Below, in pieces: positions 50,901 to 63,865 of a DNA stretch of 64,000 nucleotides. The DNA comes from Trichoplax adhaerens (lineage: Eukaryota > Placozoa > Uniplacotomia > Trichoplacea > Trichoplacidae). The position numbers were made by a program, and so were the translations under genes. How positions within the stretch are numbered: position 1 is the first letter of the stretch; each line of letters opens with the position of its first letter. A model generated the notes under the pieces. That model had not been told where the DNA came from, searched no databases, and saw nothing but the letters and a program-made list of their open reading frames with translations. The stretch covers positions 2,410,180 to 2,474,179 of the forward strand of contig NW_002060948.1 in assembly GCF_000150275.1 (NCBI RefSeq). Direction: 5' to 3'.

Positions 50901-51381
50901 AATGTCAGAATGTAAATATAAAATATACTAAAATCGATCACTAAATGGAATCTGTTTTTCTGATTTAATTGCAGCTTCCTCTTATATTATCCGATATAGT
51001 GCAAATTACAGCATATTTATAAATGACTTCCAAGCCGGAATCGAACTAACAAAAAATGATTTTCTTAGTGAAAGTAGTAATATTTCAAGCCCAATGCCTG
51101 CCGGTACTGTTGAACAATTTGTAGTCCATTTGCCCGATGCGGCCTTTAATAGACCATATACATTTGCTTTACAAGCATACGATGATGCTGGACTTGCTTC
51201 GCCAGTATCCAACTATGCTCAAGGAAGATTTCAACCACAAATTCCACCTGGATCTGGTCTTACTGCTGGCCAGACGGCTGGTATAATTATTGGAATTTCG
51301 ATCTTTCTCATTGTTATCCTCATTATAACAATCTGCATTCGGAAAAAAACCTATCTAGGTGATAAATATGTTACTAAGTAA
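44940..51381 (+). CDS. CLCA-family protein (calcium-activated chloride channel regulator), 11 exons
   Basis: Exons: 44940-45501, 46462-46634, 46991-47309, 47467-47615, 47923-48222, 48696-48926, 49033-49200, 49273-49396, 50166-50450, 50542-50661, 50975-51381; total 2838 nt, 945 residues, in the usual CLCA size range. Order of parts: signal peptide (1-25), N-terminal zincin-type domain with H164-E-W-G-H168 and acidic residues in FDEY, cysteine-rich linker, vWA domain (about 314-485) with a complete MIDAS (D320-V-S-G-S, T390, D422), beta-sandwich and fibronectin-like regions, one membrane segment (about 910-932) and a 13-residue basic tail. Family members are secretory-pathway metalloproteases that cleave themselves and modulate chloride currents; they are not channels. 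Exons 3 and 8 end with unusual gttcgt donors, and intron 9 is 91 bp. Exon phases match the convergent paralog at 53397-58025. Splice sites are inferred from that match and family alignment. Confidence 0.9.
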
Positions 51382-53396
51382 TCGGTTCTCCAATCCCATT
51401 TATTGCAAAACTGAATAATCACGCTGCGATGATATAACTATTATAACTTTAAACCCTTCCCTATCATTAATAATTAATATACCTACTAATTCACCGATAA
51501 ATTCTTAATTCTACTATACTTCATGAAAATGTTGTGGTACTTACACTGTACACTTTCTTACGATTGTTTTTTACCATATGGAAATAACGTCGATAGTAAA
51601 AATCGTATGAATATTTTCTATCGACTGTCTTTTGTGATAGAAAGTAAAATTTTAAAACAATATCCTTTTTTAACCTATAATCATTTTGTTATATGATTCC
51701 TCAATACGGAATATTATGGATAATTTATCATTAAATTGTAAGTTTAGGGAAAGCAAAACGTAGCTACCGGACCGTTCTTTCAATGAGTTGCCATTCAATA
51801 GTTTTTATAGCTGTTTGAAAATCTGCTGTACTCTAAATTTAAATTACCGTTTGATTTGACAACATATCTTTTACGAGTACTTATACAATTGGATGATGGT
51901 TAGCTGTCTTTACCTATTTTTTCTCCGTATGCAATGATTATTTTAGAACATATAAATATAACGCTTAGATCTTTTTAATATGATTTGCAACGCTATCGAT
52001 TCATATACAGCATATATATATATATAACTATATATTTACTGTATATAATTGCATCGACCAGGTAGAATAATAAAGGCTGTTTAAACTGTTCGTAAATAAA
52101 TAACGTTTGCATTACAACTTTATTAGCAGTTTTAATAGAAAATTTAAGAGTGATGTAAGTTAACGGGCATGGGTATCCTATGAATTTGAATGGCAGAACG
52201 CGATAAAATATTGCAACCTTTTTATGCTCAATAGTCTAACGTAAATGAGGTGCTTACATTGGAAATAATTTAGTTTTTCTTTCAAAGTATAGGTATCAGT
52301 ATTTATGTGAATATTTGGTAAATCGGAAATTATATCAATAAGCAGAATAGTAATTAAAATTTTAAATTACCGTATATTATCGAAGTAATTTGAGAATTTA
52401 AAACTATTTAACGAAGACAAAGGATTTAAATGCAGCGTTATCAGAAGTACAAAGACCAGGCAAGCATGATTATTAGTATATCACTCCCTATCACTTTCTT
52501 ATAATCTTGATGCAAAAATTCATTTATAGTTAAGATAATACTTAATGTTAATGCATTACTTGATTACGGCCAAAAGCCTCTTAGAATTATGTAGAAATTG
52601 TACTACTGTAGCGCGGCATTAATTTAAATTTCAATAAATAATAGTGACAAGCTTTAGACGACCATCGATTCAATAGTTAAGGCAGTAAAGATGAAGAAAG
52701 AGTACTGTTTATATTTCAACCACAAGGAAATAAGGTTGCCTTAGATTTATTTGTATGAATAAGATAATTGTGCAGGTATCCGATTGAAATCAAGTATCAT
52801 AAAGTGAAGATCACGGCCTAACAATAATTATTATCGAAATCAAAGAAAAACATAAAGATACTGTAGTTGAAAGAATAAGTAATAAAACTGCAGATTTTAT
52901 AAAAGTCTTAAATATCAGATATCAAAAATTAATGCGGCATATAACATAAAATTGAGTACATTTATGGATAATCAATACGTCGGTTACAATTATAACATTA
53001 TAGTATAGAATTTACGGAGGTTACGAAATAGTTGATTATCAGCAGATATTTTGCCTAAGGTAGTAGATAGAAGCCAATTTGAGATAAAAGCGAGGTATAG
53101 TTATGAGCCATTTTAGAATTTGCCTGAAATGCTATTGCATACTAGAATATGATTCTGACAAAAAATGATATATTTATTATGTTACTGCAAAATAGGTAAC
53201 ACAATTTGGTGGAACGTTGTCATTATTACATCAGAGGAGATATTTCGAGTATTAACTTTCAGTATTTTCAATCTTATTTAATTAAATGCAGTATTCATTA
53301 AATGCTTATGAAACAACCAGCTAAGTTGTATGAAATTGATTTTAATTCCGATCGATAAATGAACTATCGATATCGTCCCATTAAACTAAAGTAATT
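51382..53396. other. Spacer between the convergent CLCA genes
   Basis: Both genes end into this 2-kb stretch, so it should contain both 3' untranslated regions and poly(A) sites; several AATAAA-like motifs occur and none can be assigned. A TA dinucleotide run lies at about 52012-52045. No gene is seen. Confidence 0.5.
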
Positions 53397-56300
53397 TTAG
53401 GCCTGAAGGCTAATTACGGCAATTTTAGTTGATTTTCCCGTAGAATACTTTCGAACTAGAAAAATGCCAATAACAGTTAACAAAATAATCCCTACTATGC
53501 CACATCCTATACCAACACTAATATTAATGATAAGGTCAGAATTAATTTGCGGCGGAGTTGTGATTTTAGTAAATGTAGCAAGGGCATAATTAGAGACTTG
53601 GGCTACGTTGGCACTGTTATCGTATGTTATCAAGGCAAATGAATACGTTTCATTAACTTTCGCATTAGGTATAGCAACTTGTAATTCTTCCAAAATACCA
53701 GGTAGACGAGGACGCATTGAATTGCCACTGTTCACGATAAAATCCGAAGTAACCAGCTGGCCGGAAGAAAAGTTACTGGTAAAAATAGTATAATTCAGAC
53801 TATAGCGAATTTCATATCTTGAAGCTACAGTTCAAATACATAAATGGAGTGATTTATTATTTTAATTTTAAAATGGCGTCATTAAATTGCGTAAGTCATC
53901 AAGAAAATCGCTTACCTCGACCAGTATCCATATTATCTCCAGGCGCTGTCCAAGTTAATAACATAGTAAAATTGATTACATTGGCCGTATTCGCTTGCAA
54001 ATCGTGAACTCTCGCAGGTGGAATCTTATCTATACCTGAAAAGATATCATTTAATTAGCAACTGCATGCATAATGTAAGAGCCAAGATTATTATGTACAA
54101 TTTTGAAGTTTGATCGGTAAGTCCTAATTGAACGCATAACTAATGAACTAATTTTTCAGGTAACTATCACATTAGTAACTAACCTTGAACATAATTAGTG
54201 ACTTGAAATAGATTACCGGACGTAACTCGTGTAAAAGAAGGTAAATGAATCAATTGATTTGAAGTTGTATTGCTGCCATCTTGATTATCCTGAATTCCGA
54301 TTAGCTGAGCCGTCAGAATATAAGCTTGATCTTGGCTAGCGTTAACTCGAGCTTGGACACTGTAACGGCCATTACTAATAAAATTAGTGTAGTAGCCAGA
54401 ATAGATCCCATCATTTTTAACTAAATCGGCGCCTGTCAAAACCAAATAACGAAATTAAAATTCAAAAACTATCCTCTGATTACATTTTTCACTTGATCGC
54501 TTACAAGAATTCAGCGATTTACCTGCTCCTTGATCATTTAATGTAATTACTTCGGATGTCGTCTTGCTAGGTGGGATAATACTTACATAAACCGATGCAT
54601 TTAATACTGCAAAATAATTTTTCTGAACGTTAACACTGATCAATACCTGGAAATAAAGTCATAAGTCATAAATTCATTAAGATTCAAAAATTACCAAATG
54701 ATGAAATTGGGTTATACTATAATTATATTTCAGTTCTCACCGGTTGTGGGTAAGTGATACTTGCTTGATCAATTTTAATGCTCGCTGTAACAGGGCTAGT
54801 TAATGGATTGCTAGATTTGCTAGATGTCGATGGCCGGCTTGTAACCGAAATTGCAATAGTTTGAATTGAACGCTTTTGGTTTCCGCCGGCTTGAATTTTA
54901 TAACGCCAAATTCCAGTCTATTTTGTATTAAAAAAATTGATTGTTAGAATACTAATTTAAGAAAACAGAACAAGTAACTGAATCAAACATACTTACTAAA
55001 TAGGCTTTTATCATTTTTTGTAGCCTATGGTGACTGTAGGATTGTAACAACATCCTAAATGAAGATTATGTACCTGAGTCGTAGACTTTCCAAAGTAGAA
55101 CCGGCTTAATCCATTGGAAGGTTGAGAATATACCTGTGATGATGTATTATAATCATCACCACTAGGTGATGTAACGACTAAAGTAGTTGGCTGAACATCC
55201 CATAGAATAGTGATAGCGGTATCGTTTCCAATAGACTCATCGATGTAAACATTTCCGTAATAAATTCCAAAGGCAGAAAGTTGTAAGCTTTCGCTTTGAA
55301 CCTTAATAAAGAAAGATAATCATAATATTCGTATCAGTATAAATCGCTAAGATAAATTCCTTATAGAAATCAAAGTTTAGTGTTAGGGGCTCTCACGAAA
55401 TTATACTAATTACCATCGTCACTTTAAATTAATCTCGATTTGTAAAGGTACCATTATTTCAAAACTTGCCTGCAAAATATTTTCCGCCTGTGATCCATCA
55501 CCAGCAGCATTTTGCTGTGATATCGACAAAAAAGCGCTGTTAAGGGTTGCAATATCTCCTGATGGAGCGTAAATCGCTTTTCCACCAGTAGAATAGGAGA
55601 CATTTTGCAGTCTTTCAGAAGCGGAGGAGCCTAATGATACGGTGTGTACGATAATTTGATTAGAAACTAAATCGTTGATAACCGAACTAATGTATGGCCC
55701 CACGTTCTCTTCTCCATCACTCAAGACAATCATTCTACCACCACATGGAAATGATTGATTTACTGAACTCTTCAACATCTGAAAAAAGCAAAACAGCCTA
55801 TTATAGAACATCAGTAGCTGTATTTATCGTAAAATTAAAGCTAACAATGCATAGCTATCTTAATCTATTTCTATTCGAAAGTGTCCTTGAAATAATCCAG
55901 TGTGCAACTGTTTAACATGTTCTATCTCTAACTAATAGTGGTGATATAATAACCTATGAGTTCTCTATTATACAATTAGTGCTACTTTATAAGATTAAAA
56001 TGAGAAACTTAATTTCTAAATATATATTTAGAAATTGGTGGTTATATTACAAACAAGCATCGGAAATAGTTTGAATTAATCGACCTACAGGCTCGGGGTA
56101 AACTGCTTTAATAATATCACAAGCAATAAATGTAAATTAACTTCTAGTGAATATGTACCCGTTCGAGTAATAATCTTGAGAGTACCAGTATAACAATGGC
56201 ATTTTAGCATTTATTATAAGAGTTAGAAACTTTCGCGTTAAGATAATTGAATTATATACTATTAAGGAAACAAGCTAAATCTCTTACATTTAGAGCCGAT

Positions 56301-58025
56301 AGTAATCCACCACCAACTGATGTTAAGCCGACGGCTGCACTTGGAATTTGAGCAATTAAATTATTTTTGACATTTTGATCGACAATTTTAGTTAACGAGC
56401 TCATTATTGTGGTTCTTGAATTAAAGGAAACAATGCCTAATATTTTAATTTAGATGAAATACGCAAATAATGATAAGATAAAAGCGAACAGAAGAATAGG
56501 AGATTAGTCAGTTGATTTCTTCTCTTACCTAAGAATTCGCCCTCGACTGCTGAATTTAATATAAAATTAGTGGTCGCTAGTCGCATTTGTTGTAAGCGCA
56601 CACCCTGCATGCTGCCGGAAGTATCCAAAACCAAAACAGTACGGATATCCTTTCGACGTACTATTCTAATATTTGGTACAGTGATATCGATTTGTCTAGC
56701 CGGATTATTGTTATTCGTGAAATCTTGGTGACGCATTATCACTGTCCACGTACTTTGGAAGAGGCAATATAAATTTTGATTATTCAAAGCAAAGGCGTTA
56801 TGGTAAGTCAATGGATTGGAATTGTCAGTATCGCAAAAAGTATTGACCTATCGAAATAAATATGGGCATGAAACCATTACTGATATATTCAGAATTAGAA
56901 TTTACGGAGTTTGATTAGTTAAAAGAAGAAAATAAATATAATGAAATCAATTATCATCCCTATATTTGACGTTACATTCTAATCTAATTACAGTATAGGT
57001 AAAGAGAGATTAAATAGATAAGCAGTAATTTCTAATCGTCTAACTGATAGTGATTGTATTATCAAAAATATTCTCAACACTTATAATTTATGAATTGATA
57101 AACGAATGCGGATATGAGAATAAATCAAAACAAGAGTGATACACGTATAGTTGACAGCCAATAAATTTAGTAATATGTATTTGATTTATTGATAATAGAG
57201 AAGTCATATTACCGAATCGATATTTTGATCGAACATAATTGATCCTTTTGAACCTTTGCCATTGGTAACAGAATAAACGCAATTAGACCCGTACGGATAA
57301 TTACATTTTTTTCCGGTAATTATATCGATGATCCCTCCTTCAATTTGCGCCGTACATTTGTTCTCATTAATATTACCTTGGCCATCTGAATAAATTAAGA
57401 TATTCTTTAATGAACAACCATAAACGATTACGTGATAGAATATTGTAGTACTTTAGATTAAGCACACTATTTAGTATATTGCAATTTTTATACCAATAAA
57501 TCCCAGCTGACTTGGGGATACCGCATATTCATCGAAAACTCCATAGCGGTAGTGAGCCCATTCATGAACTATCATTCGATATGGAGGTGCTTTCACTTGT
57601 TGAAATCGCTGTGGTGGAATTAAAATATACTGCCCACTCATTCCGCATCCCGGAACTCCAACTGTTGTCGCTCTTGTGTGACCAGGGACTAAATCGATAC
57701 GAAAATCTGCGGAGTCAAATGATTGACTTGTAGCTGCTTGATACGTAACCTTATCTTGCCACGTCGCAGGTATCAAAATTGTAACATTTTTAAAAAATGC
57801 TCTGTTTCGAGTAGCTGTATATAAATAACTGGAAGCATTAATAAAATTTTGTATCAAATCTGACACTAATGTCGGATAATCACTCTCAACAATGTTTTCT
57901 GATATAGCTACAACAACACCTGCGTATCCATTCTCCTTAATGGTCACAATACATCGTGACTGGTGACTTAGGATAAGAATCAAACATGCGTACACACTTA
58001 GGTAGATTATTGGCCTAAATCTCAT
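53397..58025 (-). CDS. CLCA-family protein, 11 exons, paralog of the convergent neighbour
   Basis: Exons (minus, high to low): 58025-57494, 57385-57213, 56847-56529, 56436-56288, 55778-55470, 55301-55074, 54917-54741, 54646-54523, 54432-54184, 54035-53916, 53824-53397; total 2808 nt, 935 residues. It has a signal-type N-terminus, H154-E-W-A-H158 followed by FDEY, a vWA domain with MIDAS D310-T-S-G-S, T380 and D412, the family motif LTWTAPGD in the fibronectin-like part, and one membrane segment before a short basic tail. Exons 2, 3, 4, 8 and 10 have exactly the same lengths as in the gene at 44940, and all junction phases agree. Intron 5 starts CAG-gcaagt, a consensus GC-AG donor; using a gtacct donor 18 bp further on is the alternative and would add six residues. 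Role as for its neighbour: a zinc-protease-like secretory or surface protein, probably regulating ion transport or mucus-type secretion. Confidence 0.9.
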
Positions 58026-59128
58026 TTTAAAAGATACCTTCTTAACTGCAATTTCGTACTAACACTAGGTCGAACGAATCGTTAATTGTAAAAATTTCAA
58101 GTAGTGTTAAATATGGTCCGTACAATAGTAAGTTGACGCCGTCTTAAAATCTAGTATTGCCACGAAACAGTTTTTTATACCGTACTGTATATTCGATATA
58201 TTATTAAACTGAAGCAATCAACAGTCTTTGAATACAATTGCGCAGCCTTGATAATACATGAACAATAATTATCTGTCTATTGCCTAGCAATGAACACAAA
58301 GTAAATCACATTGTCGAACGGTAAATAAAGTCAAATGAAAGCGCCTTATTGTTATTAGTTATATATAGATATTATACAGGTTATGTGATACTATATTTGC
58401 CGTAGTATTTACTAAGTAACGACTTATGTTTTCGACACTTCCAGTAATAAACTTAATTTTGATCGTTACGAACCCAGACAGCTTCAGACTTGAAGCAACA
58501 GTATAATACTAAGTTAATAAAACCATGCTGATGATGCCTTACGTCTAGCTGCTTAGACAACATCTTAATTGGTATGCTCCGTAGATTAGCGAAGTCAAAC
58601 TTACAAAGAGTAGTATGAAAGGTACTCAAGAGTGGACCTGCCTCTTCTAAATAATGCTCAGTGCGTGCTTATATTTAGAAGGCTTAACATTTAACAGGTA
58701 CTGCAGTATAATAACAACGAAAAGATTGATTTATTTCAGCATTCTTTATTGTAGTAGAATTGATTACATCAGCCGACAGCATTGAAATATATAAACGGTT
58801 TATCAACCAAATAAATATATCTTCAAAGTATGCTATAATACGATTTCATATATCAATATACATATATATATATATATATGGTTTTATACCAATCGATTTG
58901 TCAATTTTCGGTATAAATCCATCTTTATTGCTTTCTGTCGTTTTTGAAACGATTTTGTGACCTCAACGAAAATGATTGCGATAGTATTATTTTATTTTAC
59001 AAATACATAACAATATATCGATGCTTAATAATTTTAGGTTGATTTTGGTCTATTACTAAATTTGATGGATGCATATAAAAGTTTTAACATCAAACTCGTA
59101 ATAGGGCCTGAAAGATATATTACACTAT
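58026..59128. other. Spacer between CLCA and SLC25 genes
   Basis: Contains the upstream region of the CLCA gene and the 3' end of the carrier gene. A TA microsatellite lies at about 58857-58879. The plus frame at 58760-58960 runs across it and is not a gene. Confidence 0.5.
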
Positions 59129-61938
59129 CTAATAGGATGTGATATCTCGATTTGATATAGCGTATACAACCAATTCATAAACCAGCATCATCGATACGGT
59201 GTTAGGTATGACTCGTATTAAATGAGCATTCATTCCACCATAAAGCCCAGGTCTTCCTTCCTCTCTCCATACCTTTAGTAATGTCTGAACGAACGAGCGA
59301 TACTGTCGAGGACCATCAAATTTTTCACGTAATCTCGTTCGAACAACTTCGTGAGGGTATGTTAAGCCAGATGCAATAAACTTACTACCAGCGGCTGCAA
59401 TAATACATTCCGTAAAATCTTTGTATGATTTCTGTTGCGTAAAGCTATCGCGATTCTGTTTTAACGTCTTCTTTAGGCGCTCGTAAATAACGAATTGCAA
59501 AACAGTCTCTCCGATGCCTACATAACTAGCGGATAAACCACGATAGAAACCCCTAATACCATCTGTTGCATATATATTCTTAGCACACAGTAAACCACTC
59601 TTAAAGTTCGTTCTAGATAAAAGGAAAGGAAATATTATCAATTGTACCGAAGCCAGTTGTTAATTTAAAATTATATAAAACTATACCTTTTCGTATCTAG
59701 CTGCAAGCGCGTTTTTATAACCCAAATAGGGCAAGTAGAAGTGACCGCAACGGCACCTATTATAAAGGTAAAATATTAGTAAAGATGACTGCAAATGACG
59801 TCATTAGCTACTGCACTACATGAACATTATAAAAATTAAAAGAAAACGATGAGTAAACAGGCTCTGGTAAGACCTCCTGTTGCGAGATTACGATACAATC
59901 TTAATTCAAGGTAACACAAATCCAAAGGTGAGTGTACACTGACTGCACTGCACATCAACAACGTTTTATGTATGTGCAACATTATAAAAGGGTTAGTAAA
60001 TTAAGACTTGTAACGCCAATACTCGCAGCAGATCTTATCAGACAGACCATAAAAAAAGCGTTAAAAACTTAACATCGGATCCTTTACGTGACTCAATGCA
60101 TAAACAAATTGATTTTTAATTATTGGCTCATAACCGTAAATGCTAGAAAGTTCGTGGAAAGTACCCTTATAGAAGTTGTCAATGCATTGAGACGTATAGT
60201 AACCGACGCAACCAACTATATAAAGCTCATCCCAAATGAACAAAAAAACGTCGGGGCACAATATCAACATAACTATTTAAATATACTTATAATTCCTCTT
60301 AATATCAATGCATGCAACATTGCGTATAATGTATAAATACTTATATACATATGGCAAATAAATAATATTTTACAGTTCTATCCAGACACTAACTAATAAC
60401 AAACTCACATAAATGTTTAAAGCTAATTCATAGCAATTTTAATACCGTAGCGTAAACTGCCTTTAAACGTATTTACAAATTCGATATAAATTAGCAATTA
60501 TACAATTAAAACACTAGATATTATAGCAGCGCTACCATGAACACTACCATTGGTAAATCTTCCGTATCAAGCGTATGTAAGTCATTTCTTACCAGCATTA
60601 CCAAAGCAATGCTGAAGTATATGTAGTAGGCTGACAGTTGCTAAATGAAGCAAAGATTATTCATAGCATAACAAGTTACATCTTTACAAGCTAACATTAA
60701 ATATACGACATTAACGCAATCAGATTAAATGTTACACAATCAGGATTTAAGATAAATCTAATATCGGAAAGGCGATTTGAATGGAACTGTTATTGCGAAG
60801 AAATGGGGTACAGTGCCAACGTGAAGTCAGCACTGTCGATAAGCGTAAATTTGTGTCAAGAACGCAATTTATGCAATGAAACGCCTTGCAAAGGCAGCAC
60901 TCCAAGTCAATATGAATAAAAACGACGATATATAGCTGAAAAGCTTTTCAGGGTTTTATGTTGCAACAGAACGCAATAATTAATGCAAAGCTCCAGTGTT
61001 GCGCCGAAATTCTCGGCACTTTCTACGATTTCAATCGTTGTAATCACTTGTTAAAATACGAGTACGATCACTTCGCAGCGAATTTGATATAGCAAATTAG
61101 CCATCGAAGGAAGCTTAAGGGATTCATAAATTACCACGATTACTAACTTAAGGTTATTATACTAGGCGAATGATATACAGTAGCATGATTTAGAAGCTTT
61201 CAGCGCAGAATACAGTATTAAGGGCTTTATAATGTATGTTTACGAACATATATATATAATACAATACCGTACATAGCTGCGACTACTCTTCATAGCTGAA
61301 ATTCTCAAACTATCACCTCCTTGACTGAGAACTATCATATCATATAGCGCATCATTACCTCCAATACTAGCAGATAGCATATGAACCACGCTCGATTCCG
61401 GTTTCAACTTAGAATTGAAATACTTCTTAGACGTAGCGTACGTAGCAAAATATACCGATCGCGCTGGTGCAACACCGATTAAATAAGGGCCAATACCTTT
61501 CCATAGGGCACGTAAACCTTCATTCTGGACGATTAATCTATAAAGGAAATTAACCATCAATGAAGAATCAAAAATACCTTCAAGTCACAATCTTGACCTT
61601 ACCGTAAATGCATTACAACGCCTTGCTTGCCCTGACTAAATGGCAAAGCTTGTGTGACGTTGCCTCCAGCCAGAGAGATCACAGTAGGTTGTGATACAGC
61701 CAATTGCATATGAGGAACACGAGAGGCCTACGCCATAATATAACAATTTGCTAAATTTATAATGTTCACTGGCAAAATTTTCATAAACCAAGATACAATC
61801 TGAACAGCTAGATTAGCGTACGTCACATCGTTTATAAAGTTCAAGCAACAAGGTAAGTAAGAGTGTTATCATACCTGCAACCTCGTCTTGATGATTTCTA
61901 AAGGTGCTGTGAGTAGCGCTCCAGCTGTAGCTCCAGTG
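59129..61938 (-). CDS. Mitochondrial carrier, SLC25A33/A36-like (pyrimidine nucleotide transporter), first exon missing
   Basis: Exons (minus, high to low): 61938-61875, 61727-61603, 61537-61359, 59756-59687, 59612-59129; 922 nt, 306 residues to a TAG stop, consistent phases. Three carrier repeats are visible: PLEIIKTRLQ (repeat 1), PIWVIKTRLQLD (repeat 2) and PHEVVRTRLR (repeat 3), each a form of the Px[DE]xx[KR] signature; W replaces the acidic residue in repeat 2. The stretches GFYRGLSASYVGIGET and RVIPNTVSMMLVYELVVY are typical of SLC25A33/A36, inner-membrane exchangers that supply mitochondria with pyrimidine nucleotides. The long third intron (1.6 kb) contains a GC-richer patch. The first exon, about a dozen residues in relatives, was not fixed: an ATG at 61987 opens MQSDINLVH, like the family start, but is one base out of frame with the next exon and leaves no room for an intron. 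Confidence 0.88.
60720..61090 (+). other. GC-richer patch inside the carrier intron
   Basis: Within the minus-strand intron 61358-59757, the plus strand is open for about 72 codons ending in TAA at about 60918, with a cysteine pattern WNCYCEE...LCQERNLCNETPCK. The minus strand is also open here for about 50 codons with several cysteines. It could be an exon of a nested gene or chance in a GC-richer stretch. Confidence 0.22.
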
Positions 61939-61987
61939 CTATTATACAGAAGTATGTAACATGTACCAAATTAATATCGCTTTGCAT

Positions 61988-63598
61988 GTTAATACATTAT
62001 TGCTTGCACATCACTCTAAACTACTGTAGCTAACATGTACATCGCATAATATGGTCATTAGATCAATTCCGCAACACTGTAAAGTGTACCTATAATAGCA
62101 GCTACAATAACTGAACCCCTTATTAGTCAATATTCAAAATTAACCGTTCTCTACCGTAGATCTATAAATAAGCGAAGGAATCTAAATTGTAAGACTGACG
62201 TTTACGTAGTAGTGTAGCTTCAAGAACCAAATATTTCAACTTGCAGGACGTAGCACTAAAAACGTTTTCGAATCTATTCATTAATTATATGAACTATGTA
62301 TTTAACAGTTGTTGGAAACGGTGTGAAAGATGCTGAATGTGTCTGAGTAACCACTGAGTTCTGCAGTATACGGGTTGTAAAAAATTTTACGTTCAATACA
62401 GTAACGTGCTACTGTTAACGTATTAATAGACAAACTAGCCATATGCATTTAATCGTGGACATAGGAACATCAATGCAGCATCAATACTCGTTCTAACAAT
62501 ACCGCTGCACCTTCGCCCACATAAACAGACGGCTGCGTTTACAGTACTCTCTAGAGTTTAGTGAGTCTTGCGACGCCGCAATCGTAATAAATCGAATATG
62601 AAAATTTGCATCGATTCTCGTACTAAAATTACGAGATGCCTTACTTGTAAATTTAGTGAAAGAGTGACAAAGTCTCTTAGATTTTACGCACAATAGGGCC
62701 TTGAAGCATGAGGTACTGACGACTACCTTGATCCGATATCTGTACTGCAACAGTGCACACGACAGCAAGAATAAAATCGAAATACTGTACTGTACATTCA
62801 AGCGGATTACACGGCAGTAACTTTAGATGATACACCACCACGAAAAGACACAAAATTAGCATCTTCGTACTCTTTATTGACTACCAAGCCGGTTAACTTT
62901 ACGTTAAATAGATCCAGGTTTTGTGTTACGATCAACGAGAGCGAAGTGGAAATGATGTTATGTGAGACTACTGTACTACTAGTACATGATGGCGAAATTC
63001 TTCACCGTTTCAAACGTATCTCCCGAAAAGTATCACAGAGTATAGACAACCTTAAGTTGATTTTAAATATTATATCATATCAATCCTCTTACCCTCCAGC
63101 TACGAAATGTACAACAGGCGAGACTTTCTTCTCCTTCAAGTTAGTCATTTTTGAGCGAAGAGGTATTGAATTTTTAATAATCGATGTTATACTGACTCAA
63201 CATGCAGCTCTAAAACATCAAGTGTCCAGTCACAAGAGAACAGTGCAACAGCTACCAAGAGTCACAAATGTGAGCAGGAGCAAGAGTAGATACACCTTTA
63301 TATATCAAATACTGTAGTAGTCACGTGGGTTCCAAGAAATTTTATTGGTTGCTAAGCCATTTCCCATGATACCTTTCGTTTCTTCATTATTATTGGCTAA
63401 AGTGCCCGGATGTGCACGCTGCGATGGAATGGTCATGCATTGACTGAAGGTTACTTGAAGCTATTCAGCCAATCAGGTGCATGCATTGCCTACCCATAAT
63501 GCATCTGTGACATTACAGGTCCTTGGACTATATAGATAAAGGAAAAGAAAGAAAAGGTTAGAATTAGAATTAAATAACAAACTGTAATTGGTTAATAC
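61988..63598. other. Region upstream of the carrier gene
   Basis: Moderately GC-richer than the rest. A plus frame of 146 codons (62877-63317, no ATG at its start) and minus frames at 62493-62862 are open but show no domain, membrane pattern or splice support. Around 63340-63540 there are CCAAT-like boxes on both strands (attggttgc near 63344, agccaatcagg near 63467) and a ctatatagataaa element at 63526, compatible with a promoter region, possibly for a gene beyond the right edge. Confidence 0.3.
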
Positions 63599-63865
63599 CA
63601 TAATTAAGTAACACGGCGGGTACAGTACGGTACGATACGTTACATTATCAACCAGAACCAGTACAGTACAGTACAGTACAGTGCTGTATCTCATTTCATA
63701 CTGTACAGTACTGTACTGTACACTGTACAGTATACTGTACAGTACAGTATAGTACTGTATAGTACAGTACAGTGCACTGTACGATGTACTGTACCGCACT
63801 GAACTGTGGGATACAAAGGTGAAAAAACAGGAGTAAAGTAAATATATTATTATACTATACTGTAC
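63599..63865. repeat. Low-complexity TACAG/CTGTA tract
   Basis: Dense repeats of gtaca/tacag and their reverse complement (tactgtacagtac and variants), so the tract is both tandemly repeated and palindromic. Related TACTGTA and TACAGTA words recur singly in many spacers of the window. The long minus frame across it (63473-63985) is an artefact of the repeat. Confidence 0.75.

Noticed and set aside
53608-57733. Plus-strand frames at 53608-53793, 55694-55915 and 57512-57733
   Set aside because: All three overlap exons of the minus-strand CLCA gene and are shadows.
60061-60336. Overlapping frames on both strands in the carrier intron
   Set aside because: Neither has a motif or splice signals; the intron is AT-rich here.
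62877-63317. 146-codon plus frame
   Set aside because: No ATG at its start, no recognisable domain, no splice sites that would make it an exon, and open frames exist on the other strand nearby. Kept only as a note in the region entry.
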